DNA of 64,000 nucleotides from Septoria linicola (lineage: Eukaryota > Ascomycota > Dothideomycetes > Mycosphaerellales > Mycosphaerellaceae): positions 1,984,001-2,048,000 of the forward strand of contig CP099419.1 of assembly GCA_024114885.1 (NCBI GenBank), written 5' to 3'. Both the position numbers and the translations under genes were made by a program. Under the pieces are notes generated by a model, which made no database searches, was not told the origin of the DNA, and worked only from the letters and a program-made list of their open reading frames with translations. Below, piece by piece: positions 23,084 to 33,667 of this stretch. Within the stretch, counting starts at the first letter, position 1, and each line of letters starts with the position of its first letter.

Positions 23084-23677
23084 TCATTCCCTACAGCTGT
23101 CTATTCTCCACAATCCCTGACTCTTGATCTTGTCATGCGCGAACGGCCTCGTTTCGTCCAAGCTCACCCAGCATGCATCATCACGTTCTTTCAGTTCCCT
23201 CCAGCTGTGCACCGACCACTCGCAAACTGGTACCCATAATTTCAGTTCTTGAAGATCGGCCAGAGCTCCAGACTTCTTCAAGCCGGTTTGGAGAGAAGAG
23301 AGGGCGGTCTTCGCATCGTAGACGGTCCAGAAGGCACCGTCGCCATAGCAGAATCTGACGTCCCTCAACGACAGGCGAGTGGAAGTTGTCATCTCATCAA
23401 GCCATCTGCATCCAAGGTTCGGGAAGCCCCAGGGGACGATAAAGGTATTCTTCTCGTAGTATATCGAGGAGGCTTCTTGACGGATCTGTCTGCAAACCTG
23501 AAGCAGCGAGGAGAAGCGAGATGGTCCACGTTCGCCCAGTGGAGATTGAGATACAACCGAGTTTCTTCGGGCTTGCGGATGAATCTCAATCGGATCTGAA
23601 GAGACAAGGGAGTATTCGTAGATCGGTCGGCGGAGGCTCTCTGGGAGTCGCAAGAGCGGAGACGGCTGCTTGGCCAT
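23084..23677 (-). CDS. 2EXR/DUF7730-like protein (F-box-associated type)
   Basis: A short protein of a type that is expanded in dothideomycetes and whose function is unknown. The frame encodes 197 aa. The N-terminus LLRLPESLRRPIYEYSLV is the signature of the 2EXR domain, which resembles an F-box helix, and is followed by SLLQVCRQIRQEASSIYYEKNTFIV, the second conserved block. The remainder (residues about 95-197) contains aromatic-rich segments with no motif I know. ATG 23677 opens MAKQPSPLLRLPESLR, the expected start; the frame upstream only reaches a TTG. An upstream 5' exon cannot be excluded. Confidence 0.75.
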   Translation of the reverse strand: MAKQPSPLLRLPESLRRPIYEYSLVSSDPIEIHPQARRNSVVSQSPLGERGPSRFSSLLQVCRQIRQEASSIYYEKNTFIVPWGFPNLGCRWLDEMTTSTRLSLRDVRFCYGDGAFWTVYDAKTALSSLQTGLKKSGALADLQELKLWVPVCEWSVHSWRELKERDDACWVSLDETRPFAHDKIKSQGLWRIDSCRE

Positions 23678-24731
23678 AGCTAAACGCTTGCGTCCGCTGG
23701 TCAAAGTTTTCTATCGTGATGGCTGCTCTGCTTGTAGGTCTTGCTCCGGTGGAAGATATCTGGGTATAGTAAAGTAGAGCCGCACCTTGCTCTACTTGAG
23801 TCTGTTCTGCTTCTGACCTACCAGTCTGCGTGCGGGAGATGTCGGACATGCGCCCATGCTATCAGCGATCCATGATGTCTTGCTTGATGATGCTTGCCTT
23901 TTTAGTCCTGCTACGGGCGTGAGCTATAGCTCGAGGTGGACGACCGGGACAGAAAATGAGGTATAGGCCTCGGTGCGAGACAGGTAAGCTGCCTCTATTC
24001 GCTCGAGGCTCACCGGGCCATGCGAGCGTTCATGCTTCATGTTCACAGTGACAGGGCTGATCCCAAGCTCTCCCGCTGTCCGGCGTGCGCCCACTCATCG
24101 CGAGAGGTCCATCTGGTAGACACTCGCGTGACGTGACGTTCCTGCGAGGGGCGGGTCGATGGAGAGGACAGACGACAGATACACGAAAACAGTTCGGGTC
24201 ATGTCGCAGTCATTCCTCGGGCGGCGATTGGCTTGATCACCCGCAACAACAGACTTCACGTCGTTCGACCTTGTTGGCGTCGTAGACGCGTCGCGTCGAG
24301 CTCCAACACCTCCTCTCGTCAGCTATACCATTGCTGAAGTTGCATCTTTTGCTCTGTGGCTCGAGAGATGCAACGCGCGAGGATCATGCTGGAGTCAGCC
24401 GTCGTCCCGCGGCCTGATGCGCTTCCAGGCTTGGCCCCCCAGTGTGCTCCGACTGCGGCGAGGCGAGCAAAGGCGTGGTCTGATAGGACACTGCCATTTG
24501 ACGACATCGACGTCGTCGAACTTACTGCACTGACCGAGTATCACCGCTGTGCCAAGGCAGCGGACTGTCCATTCAGTGGAAGATCATCGACGAGGAGATT
24601 TGCTTTGTGCAGGCAGGCAGGCCACTCGATCATTCGTCGTCAAACTTTCATCGACCTAAAAACTTCGTCTCAACCACTGACAACAGCCGCATTGTGATCA
24701 CACAGGCTACCATAGTATCAACTTGCCCGTC
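23678..24731. other. Divergent intergenic region
   Basis: About 1.05 kb between the divergently transcribed 2EXR-like and CDF transporter genes; it should hold both promoters. No gene seen. Confidence 0.5.
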
Positions 24732-26167
24732 ATGCCGAATCGCGACCCAGATTTGCACAACGCCATATCCTTGAAGCCGTCACCATTTCACTCGCACCCA
24801 GAGCGCAACCAAACGCCCGAGTCCGGCAAACATCACCACCACCATGAGCGCCCAGGCAACAGCTCTGCGGTGTCGCCCAAAGATCGCAGGCAGATGGAGC
24901 CTGTAGCTCGCCCCGCCTACACTCGCAACAGTAGCGACAGCGAGAGGCACGATGTTGAGCGACAAAACAGCCTGCCCGGGTACCATGCCGAACATGATCC
25001 GTTCAAGCTTCGCGATGGCCTGAAAGACCTCGACGACGAGAAAGCCAAGCGCAAGGCTAACACGAGCGCGAAACGTGTCTGCCACCCTGTAGGCAGCAGC
25101 AAAGACAAATGGAAGTCGCACAAGATTCTCAAGTTCTACGAGAATCAGAACGACAACATCGAACGACTGCTAAAACCAGTCGATGATCATGTTCGCGAGG
25201 CAAAGGAGGAGCAGGGCAGCGAAGCACTGCAGTTCAAGATCGCCGTGCAAGGCTCGTTCATCGCCAACATCATCCTGGCAATTCTGCAAGTGTATGGTGC
25301 TGTATCTTCCGGGTCGCTATCCCTCTTCACGACCATGGCAGACAGCATCTTCGATCCGGCCAGTAATTTGACTCTCATCCTCTGCAATCGCGCCGTGAAC
25401 AAGGTCGATCCTCGAAAGTTCCCATCGGGCAAAGCGCGACTGGAGACTGCCGGTAACATCACGTTCTGCTTTCTCATGACAGCAGTCTCGTTCATCCTCA
25501 TTGTGGAGTCGATCCGACAGCTCGTAGAAAAGGTCGACGATGCGCAGTTCCACTATCCCTCGGTCATCGCCGTAGGCATCGCTTTCGCGACAAAGCTCGC
25601 ACTATTCTTCTACTGCTATGCTCTGAGGAACAAGTACAGCCAGATTCGCATTTTGTGGGAAGATCATCGCAACGATCTCTTCATCAACGGCTTCGGTTTG
25701 ATGACCAGTGTGCTCGGTAGTAAAGTGAAGTGAGTTCTTCCGTCTACGGACTCTACTCACCCGTAGAAACTGACATACGATACAGATGGTTCATCGATCC
25801 CATGGGCGCCATTATCCTTTCCGTGCTCATCGCCTTTCTCTGGCTCAGGACTGCGTACCAAGAGTTCCAGCTCCTCATCGGCGTATCTGCAGACACCTCG
25901 TTCCTGCAGCACGTTACATACATCTCCATGACACACGACCCTCGCATCCGTCAGCTCGACACTGTTCGGTCGTGGCACTCTGGACCTCGCCTGATGGTCG
26001 AGGTGGACATTGTAATGGACGAGGATCTCAGTTTGAAGGAGACACATGATGTCGCCGAGGCGCTGCAGATCAAGCTCGAAAGTCTGCCGGATGTTGAGAG
26101 GGCGTATGTCCATGTAGATTATGAGACAGATCACTCTCCTGAGCACTTCTTGAAGAAGGAGTTGTAG
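24732..26167 (+). CDS. Cation diffusion facilitator (Mn/Zn-type CDF) transporter
   Basis: CDF proteins exchange divalent metal for protons and load it into organelles or export it. Two exons (24732-25729, 25786-26167) with a 56 bp intron encode 459 aa. Residues 1-130 are hydrophilic and include a poly-His stretch (HHHHH), a plausible metal-sensing or buffering tail. Six hydrophobic helices follow. The first metal-site motif is MADSIFDPASN in helix 2, and the second is HRNDLFINGFG in helix 5. The splice gives KVKWFIDPMGAIIL. The C-terminal cytoplasmic ferredoxin-like domain ends with LPDVERAYVHVDYETDHSPEHF. The DxxxD/HxxND combination resembles the Mn-CDF branch (MTP8-11-like) more than ZRC1, so manganese is my first guess. 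ATG 24732 is used because the frame upstream only reaches a TTG. Confidence 0.9.
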
Positions 26168-26464
26168 GCTATGGCGCACGGCATCGAAAACTAGCATGGT
26201 CAAGAGGAGCGAAGCGAAAGCCTGAGAAGAGGCTATGATTGAACTTCAGTCGCTATAGTTGCGCAGTACTGTATTTTTGCGACCTATTCTCGCAAGATCC
26301 GTCTTATCAGTGCTGTTGTCCTCCGACCCTCCTCCAAAATAGGCAAAGCTATGCCTCCGTGTTCGGGCACTGCTATGCGGATCCGCTCAGTCGTTTTTGA
26401 GACTGCGAGCCATATCTCCACCTCAGCTAGAAGAGGATCGTTTCAACGAGCCCCTGGGCCAATC
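26168..26464. other. Short convergent intergenic region
   Basis: About 300 bp with two converging 3' flanks. Nothing else seen. Confidence 0.5.
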
Positions 26465-27237
26465 TCATCGCCCGGACGTAGTGCCTGTGTCCATCACACC
26501 TTTCACTTCTCCCGCCGTCATATGCCGTGCATCATCATGCGAAGACACACCGTTAGTAGACACCCGTCGATTCTGCTTCGCCTGCCATCGAGCCTGCATA
26601 TGTCGCGTGAACGGCTTGCCCAGACTTGCGAGAACCACGCAGAATAGTGTCGCCCAGAAGTGCCAGAACAGAACTATTGCGGTTCCGATGCGCCAAGGTG
26701 CGAAGAACTGGAAGAATTGATCGACCTGGTAGAGATCGTTTTGCGATTTGATGTAGTACTTCCGGGAGCCGGGCTTGTGTGTGAGCTGAAGGACTGTAGT
26801 CAGGTTGACGGCGCTTCGGTGGAAAGGAATGAACCAGATTGAGAAGACCTGGCTGATGTTGACGTAGAGGATCATGTTCTCTTCATCGTAGGCTACGCTG
26901 TTCACCACGAGTCGAATTGAAGGAGACAATAGCTTATACCAGATAAAGATTTTCCATATGAGGTATCTGCTGCCTTCAAAGCTGCCTGTTCTGCAGAACG
27001 GATGCTGGTATCATGTCAGACTTAGGACGATATATGGTCAAAGAAGATGGCGACCCACGGTGAAGCTAGCATCGCTCGTAAAGACGTCTTTGATCGTGTC
27101 TTCTTGTTGCCTGGGTGAGCCTTGTGTGAGTCGATGCACCTAGAAGTGGACATAAGTCAGTGACTGTCTCAGACATGATGGTTCATGGTCACTGAGATTC
27201 TCACCACGTCTCGAATGTCTGCGATTGGATCGTCCAT
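26465..27237 (-). CDS. SigF-like NTF2-like domain protein with a membrane helix
   Basis: A fungal protein type carrying an NTF2-like fold, annotated elsewhere as SigF-like; its role is unknown. Three exons (27237-27205, 27139-27059, 27004-26465) with introns of 65 and 54 bp encode 217 aa. Exon 1 encodes only MDDPIADIRDV. Splicing gives FTSDASFTHPFCRTGSFEG, the family signature, and then WYKLLSPSIRLVVNSVAYDEENMILYV and NLTTVLQLTHKPGSRKYYIKSQNDLYQVDQF. A single hydrophobic segment near residues 140-165 (TAIVLFWHFWATLFCVVLAS) fits a membrane anchor, and the tail after it is polar. Both exon joins were checked in frame. The short first exons would be missed by a simple ORF scan. Confidence 0.85.
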
Positions 27238-27370
27238 GTCGATGGTATGCTATTGGAATGTGTTAGGTTGAATGCTGGACATTGACATGAAAGTGATGGT
27301 GAGGCTCGGCTACAGTCGAGCTAGAGACTAACTTAACTAGCGTGGCTTGTGAAAGACGGAAGCTCCGTCA

Positions 27371-29029
27371 CATGCAAAGCTTGTGCCTGAACGGATCTCT
27401 TCGGCTTGCCTCCACTTGCTCCAGGTGCTGCCTTCATTCTTTCTCCAGAGCCGCCGACGCCCTCGACGAAGCTCGGTCGACCACGGATTGCCGTCATTGG
27501 CGCTGGTCTGACAGGCGTCTCGTCTGCATCGCATTGCGTGGGCCATGGCTTCGATGTTACGCTCCTTGAGGCTGGCGGAAAGGACGCTTTGGGTGGCATC
27601 TGGGCCAAAGTGAATAAGCCATCGGGTCTCCAGATGCACAGCGTCATGTACAGGTTCCATCCATCTGTTCAGTGGAGCGAGGGATATCCAAGATCGGAAG
27701 GAGATCGTGGATGCTGTCAAGCAGCTATGGCAGAAGTACGGACTCGAGAAGAAGACCAAATTTGACACGCGCGTAGAGAAGGTGTACCAGGACAACCAAG
27801 GCCGCTGGATCATCAATGATGAGAGCAACGGCAGATATGATGGTGTTATCGCTGCTATCGGCACTTGTGGCGATCCAAAGAACGCAAAGGTTGCTGGCCA
27901 GGAGAATTACCAGGGCAAGATCTTCCACTCGAGCCAGCTGGACGGCAAAGAAAGCGACACCAAGGGCAAGAAAGTTCTTGTTATCGGTGGAGGAGCCTCC
28001 GCTATCGAAGCAATGGAATTCACAACTGCAGCAGGAGCCGAGAAGACGTACATTCTGTCGCGATCGGAGAAGTGGATTATACCAAGAAACCCTCTCATCG
28101 ATATGCTGTTGGCATTGAACATATTTGGTCAAGAAACCCGCTTCTCCCACATACCGGAACGACTGCTTCGCCTTCTATTCTACCGAGACTTGTCAGACAT
28201 CGCTCCTGCTGAGAACAGTGGAAAGGGTCTGTTCAGTGAGTACGCCCTCGGGCAGAAGACCCGTTGAGACATTGAAGATATCTGAGACAGTACTGACTTC
28301 TGGTCGACGGCATCAGTGGAGACTCCCATGGTCAACAACGATGTGCTAGAACAGATCCGCTCTGGCAAAGCACAATGGCTTCGCGGAGACATCAAGAACT
28401 TTGAGAAGAATGGTATCAGGTTCAACCATCGAAGTCAAGGTGTGCCCAAGGGTGGTCCAGGGCGTGAAGAACTCATCGAAGGGGCTGTTACCATCATGGC
28501 CACGGGCTATGAGCGTCCCAGCCTGGGGTTCTTGCCAGATGAGTGCTTTGAGAAGAATTACGAACCGCCGAACTGGTATCTACAGGTCTTCCCGCCCAAG
28601 CACATGTCCATTTGCGCCAACAACTGCACCTACGTCAATGCTATCGGCGCAGTCGGAAACTGGCACATCGGCATCTACACCCGCTTCCTGCTCATGTTCC
28701 TTGTTGATCCATTAGCTCAACCTACCGAGGGCCTCATGAAGCTCTGGATTGACTTTGCGAGATGGGTGAAGAGATTCGCGCCGACGGGAGCATTCGACTT
28801 TTTCACTTATGTAAGGTTTCCCTTCGAGATGCTGAACTGTAGTATGGCTTTTTCGCTAACACATCTATAGTCGGAGTTGATTTACTGGTTCGTCTTTGTC
28901 ATCTTGATCAATCCGTTCCGCTGGAAGTGGGCACTGTTCGTACTCACTGGACGCGGTTCTGCTTTGCCAAAAGCTGTTGTGGAACAGGAAGATCGTGTGC
29001 GAGAGAAGTGGACGCCGAAGAGTACTTGA
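27371..29029 (+). pseudogene. Flavin-containing monooxygenase-like gene with apparent frameshifts
   Basis: FMO-type enzymes use FAD and NADPH to oxygenate N, S or carbonyl groups. The coding blocks are about 27385-27690, 27692-28235, 28317-28810 and 28871-29029; the last three join across two normal introns (28236-28316 and 28811-28870). The FAD motif VIGAGLTG, the segment SGLQMHSVMYRFHPSVQW, the NADP motif VIGGGASAIEAME and the ATGYERPSLGFLP block are all present in order. However, the frame changes by one base near 27690, inside a conserved stretch (WSEGYP then KEIVDAVKQLW), with no room for an intron. The N-terminal frame has an in-frame TGA and no ATG; ATG 27371 is one frame away, which would need a second +1 change near 27385-27405. 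The rest is intact, so either a young pseudogene or two sequencing indels are possible. Confidence 0.65.
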
Positions 29030-29316
29030 TCTTGCATGGAAGACTGTGCCAGAACACTAGAAGCGAAGTGTCAATCAGTTTGCAGGAATACGCAAAGCAC
29101 TACATCTACGATCCAGCATTTCAGAAGTGAACGTCAACGCTCATAGTGATGCTTGAATCGAGGGAAGAAATGAAAGCAGCGGCAAAGTGAAAGTCCTGTT
29201 GATACAAAGCCGAAATGCTGACTACCACGTCGCTTCTCTGGCCGAATTATGGGTGTATGATTCCCAGCGTAGTCGTCAATCGCCTCTCAAGTCGAAGTCG
29301 ATCAGACCGAACAAGC

Positions 29317-31276
29317 CTACTGCTCCTCCTCGAGCTCTTCGATGTCTTTAGGTGTCAGAATTTTGTGAACCTTCCTGTCCATACCGTGCATCTCTGGAGC
29401 GAACCGGCACTTGTCGCCGTTTATGCAGCCAATACCACGCAATGAGCCTTCCAACTGCTTTGGATATGGGCAGTGATGGCCGTAGATGCAGTCGAACTCG
29501 CGACAGCTCGTGCCTTTCTTGCACACGGTCTCACGAGCAACCACGCGCAACCACTTCTTATCATCCTCAGAGAGCTTTGTATTGTGCTCGTGAGGGCACG
29601 CGCCATTGGCTGCTCTGTAATGGCAGCAACCACGCCCAATATAATGCTACATGCCGTCAGTGCGTGTCGTTGTGGCTGCGTTGGAATGCGCTCTTACCTG
29701 ATTGCAATACTTCGCCTGCTTCAGCTTGTACACTTTGTCATGGTCGTAATCCATGTCTTTGTCAATGCGGAAGTCGTTCTTGTTAACCAGAACGACAGGC
29801 CCAGTATACGCATCTTCCACCTGTGGCTTGGCAATGTCCTTGAACGGGAGGTGTGCATTCCTTCGAGCAATGTTGGCCCAGCCTCCGGCGGACGAAGGAA
29901 CTGGCGTTGGTACTGAAGCTGGAGCGGGGCCGGGAGCTCCTGCGACCACGGCGGGCTCGCTCACCGCCACGGAGGACGTGATGCTGTTAGCGCGCGTGGA
30001 ATTGTCCCGGAAAGACAAGGTTGCGGGGCTATACATGGGCGTGCTCGGTGCAGGCGTACGTGTCGATGGTGGAGGTGTGAACATAGCACTCGCGGGATTG
30101 AAAACATTCTTAGAGTCATGACGCGAACGAGGGTTGCCGCTCAGCAAATCGAAGGCCAGGCTGATCTTGGTGTCGCGGAACAGTCCAGGGATCGTTCGTT
30201 TGTCGAATGGCAATACAGCCAGCTCCTTCTCGAATGGAACACCGCCTAGCAGAGTCACTCGTCCAGTATCTTGATCGTCACCCATGTAGTTCTCCAGCAA
30301 GCGAGCGTAGCCATTGTCGTGACTACAGCCGAAGACAATCTGACGACATTGATGGTCGTAGAAGAACTGTCTGAAGTTGGCTACGATTCCGGTCAGCAAT
30401 CAATCTAGTAACGAGCCACTCAAAGAGTGACGAGAAGGGCAGACTCACCATTGAGCTTTGTGTCAGCTAAGTCCTTGCCAGGACCAACATCAATGAGGTC
30501 GCACGTCTCGTCGCCACGCGTGAAACCAACAACAAAGTCGTCAAAGATCGATTGAGAGCTCAATATGCCAGCCGAGACCAAAGTGCGGCCAAGGCCATTC
30601 ACATTGGCGTAGACCTTGACAATGATCTGCGAATCCTCTGGACAGTGCGGATGGTCGGCGAGCATTTGGAAGATAGACTGCTTCAATTGACGAGCAGCTT
30701 TGCGACCTCCATGTTCGCCGAGCTGGAGTAGTTCATTGTTGAAGATCATGCCATCGCCGTCGATGAGGACCATGATGAAGGGATTCGAAAGTAACAAACT
30801 CTTGAGCATATCGCGTTCCGCCGTCAACATTTGGAGTTTGCCTTCCAGAGTTTGTTGTGCTCGAGCGTCGGGCTTGCCTTGTGCCGTTGTACGCTGGAGT
30901 TCCTCGTGGTCTAAGACTAGACTCGAATATCGGTGGAGAACTTCCTGTTTCACTGGTCAGGACGATTTTTTTCTGCGCTCACCTTTACAGCACATAGGCC
31001 GGAAAGAGGATGCGGGGATCTTACCTCGAGCAGCTTATTTTGCACGTTGTATTGTGATTTGGAAAAGTCATATCGCGACCATAGGTCGCTCAAATGCGCA
31101 TTACTTGAGGAGGCAACACTCGCAACTTCCCTCACTGGCGTCCTAACGGGAGTAGCTGCTGCACTAGAAGTGCGACTGCCATTCAGGCTGTTCCAGCCAT
31201 TTGAAGTATCGCGGAGAAGATTGTGATTATTGCCAGTCAAGGAGCCGTATCGGCGTGGCGTTCCTATCGGATCCAT
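29317..31276 (-). CDS. CCCH zinc-finger protein with NYN-like domain
   Basis: A fungal protein type annotated as CCCH zinc-finger DNA/RNA-binding; an RNA-related role is an inference from domains. Four exons (31276-31025, 30944-30449, 30380-29698, 29646-29317) encode 586 aa, with introns of 80, 68 and 51 bp. Residues 1-84 are Ser/Thr/Arg-rich, followed by a short coiled-coil-like segment (LDHEELQRTTAQ to LTAERDMLKSLL). The NYN-like nuclease-fold region starts near residue 140 with IMVLIDGDGMIF and includes VKVYANVNGLG and DDFVVGFTRGDETCDLIDVGPGKDLAD. A Pro/Ser/Ala-rich linker follows. The C-terminus has Cys/His clusters CNQHYIGRGCCHYRAANGACPHEH, CKKGTSCREFDCIYGHHCPYP and CINGDKCRFAPEMH. The splice LNANFRQFFYDHQC is phase-correct. 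The start sits in a strong Kozak context (GCCATGG). Confidence 0.85.
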
Positions 31277-32512
31277 GGCCGTCGGTTGAGGTGAAGGTAT
31301 GTTCGCGTCTGGGTCAGACGATCCGATTGCAGAAGGCGCCAGTTTGCCGATAGTGCGATGGTTATTGTGATGATGAAGTTGCAATAGTTCTAGCGAGGTT
31401 GCGCAAATGTCGAGGTTGACTTTGAGATGCCGTGGAAATCCCGGGCGAAAAATTGACGGCGACGTCAAACCACTGGAAATCTCTGAGCGAAGTTTGTCAA
31501 CGCGTCTGTGTATGTGTCTGTAGTAGTGATTGACTCTGAATCGATGCAAACGTGCTTTCACAGTAAGTGCCGGGCACTGCTGGTATGTCCTTTTGGCTGG
31601 TTGCGTGCTTTCTTCTCTGGGGTCTCTTGCAGCGCGGAAGGTGGGTCTAAGCGGGAGGCACGGGCTTCTACCGATTCCACGGGCCGGTCTTCTGTTGTTT
31701 CTGCGATGCAGCTCTCCAAGCGACGCTGCAATGTATTGCGACAAACAGGTCGACAATCAAACAGAAGGTCGAGATGTGCGGTGGACGCGACTCTTGGGCT
31801 TTTTGTTGCTGCTTCACCGCATATGCGCAATGCGGGAACAGCTGGGAAGCTGCAGGAAGACAAGTCGCAAAAAATGCAAGCTAGTCTGTGGGCGGCGGTT
31901 CTGCTGTGTAACACCAACGTGTTACGACAAAATCGCGTGTGCGTTGTCTTTGCTTCAGTCGCGGGTCGTGCGTGCTCGTTCACGTCCAGAACCGCACACA
32001 GAACATCGGGAGACCTAAGCTGCTACACGAGGAGTCAGGTCAGTCAGCGGATGGGCAACGGCAGTCTCAGTCAACATATATATCAAGCGCTTTTGCGTCT
32101 TACCCAAGACGTCGAGTGAGTGCGCAACGTGTGAATGTGGACACAACGACGGGCGGACTATTGACCTGCAGGCTGCCTAAAAGCTAAGCTGAGTCACATG
32201 CGCGAGGGGGGTGAATAGCACGCAGCTCACTTCACTCCAACCATGCTAGACCCAAGCGCGTCCACAGGTCTTGCCCGTCGTGCCGTTCAAGTTTAGCATT
32301 CTCTGTTTGACCGTCAACTATCAGCAAAAGCAGATCGAAATTTGTGTTTCCACGTACATCTCCGTTCCGCTGTCGAATGCAGTCCGATGCTGAATGCAGG
32401 ATGCTCATCGCGCTGTGCCATTCACGTCTCGTCGCTACCACGCTTGTCGTGGACTGCTGGGATGCTCCCAAAGCTCAATCATGCTCCTGTCGCACTGAAT
32501 GGCCAACTCCCA
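31277..32512. other. Intergenic region between CCCH-protein and aprataxin genes
   Basis: About 1.2 kb with the promoter of the CCCH-protein gene. The plus strand has a frame of 203 codons at 31508-32119, but it overlaps other open frames and has no domain, so I did not call it. Confidence 0.45.
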
Positions 32513-33387
32513 TCACTCGTGCTTCCATTCTTCCAGCTCCGACTCGAGATGCAGTTTCAGCTTTTTCACTTCATGGCCGAAATCCTTGCCACATCGCCAG
32601 CATAGCATACCATGCTCTCGGAAAGAGCGGTACCTTCTCCGGTAATCGTCCTTGGCGAGGGGAAACTGCTCCAAGCCTACGAAAAAGTCCGTGGTAAAAG
32701 AAAGGTAATGGTGACTCTTCTTCATAGGCTCGGACACCATGTCTTTGCTCATAACATGGATATGCAGATGATTCATGCTTGGGTTAGCATGGATTCCTGA
32801 CTTCACGCCTTGCGCCCAGTCACGCCCAGCTGGCAGCACTTCAGGAGGCTCGGCTGCGTCCATTGCTTGTATCCTGGACTGTTCCGCCTTCGAATACTGG
32901 CCGAACCGTCGCCGGAGCTCCTCGGCAACGATCTCGCGTACCTTGGCCTCTTCTAGCCTGCACTCTTCCAGGAATTTCTGGTCGTCGAATGCTTCCTGCG
33001 GACGTAGGATGTTCTTTTCCGGATCGCGTGGAAGGATGAGGAGATGGGTGCTTGCCTTCGGAAACATGTCGTTGATCACAACGAACTTGTCATTGTAGTA
33101 GACCACCCTACTTGGAGGAAATCGCTCTGGATCGATTGTGTACTCGACGAGGCCGTCACCCAGCCGAGCTCGAGTCTTCACGCTTTCTCGGTCAGCGTTG
33201 CTGCCAACTGGCATAATCTTTGGCTTAGGCTTCATGAGCTCTGTGACTTTGCTCGTTGTCAGACTTTGGCGGGTTTCGGGTGGCTTCTCGACAGCTTCGT
33301 ACACGCATTGGGTCGCTTTGTTGCCGGAACAGGCGAGGGCGTCGGGGAAGGAACGTCATCTGCAGTGTTCCGTGTCGGAGATGCCAT
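32513..33387 (-). CDS. Aprataxin-like DNA strand-break repair protein (Hnt3 type)
   Basis: Aprataxin removes AMP from abortive DNA-ligation intermediates in the nucleus. Two exons (33387-33303, 33246-32513) with a 56 bp intron encode 272 aa. The frame of exon 2 is open upstream only to a GTG; the donor GTACGA joins exon 1 to give KRPNAFTELMKPKPK, a natural continuation, which supports ATG 33387. The HIT domain runs from about residue 60 to 215 and contains the catalytic histidine motif SMNHLHIHVMSKDM. The C-terminal zinc finger follows (CWRCGKDFGHEVKKLKLHLE), giving the two Cys and His/His/Glu ligands expected in Hnt3. This is the last intact gene before the retrotransposon island; its start codon is about 280 bp from the island's edge. 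Confidence 0.92.
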
Positions 33388-33667
33388 TTTGAGTGATGTC
33401 TGATGACACCGTAGCAGCCTCGTGCTTCTTGCAATCATGCGCAATGATAGCTGTGAGGTGGACGGCGAGAAGAAGGAACAATGGAAGCGTGGAGCGTGAG
33501 TAAGATTGACTCCACTACTGGGCCATTGATGCGATGCCCCTCAATACGGGGGCCGACGGCGCGCCATTCTGACCAGTCCGCCATATCAAACCTCCGTAAC
33601 GCAATAGCAATAAACACACTCTATCGCTTCTAATTTACTCTCTATACTCGCTGCACACTCGCAATCA
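33388..33667. other. Aprataxin upstream region and junction with AT-rich island
   Basis: About 280 bp. CA and TG dinucleotides are ordinary up to about 33.66 kb and then almost vanish, so the boundary of the mutated block is sharp and lies near 33667. Confidence 0.6.

Noticed and set aside
31508..32119. Plus-strand open frame of 203 codons in the CCCH/aprataxin interval
   Set aside because: It overlaps open frames on both strands and contains no recognisable domain; probably chance in GC-balanced promoter DNA.
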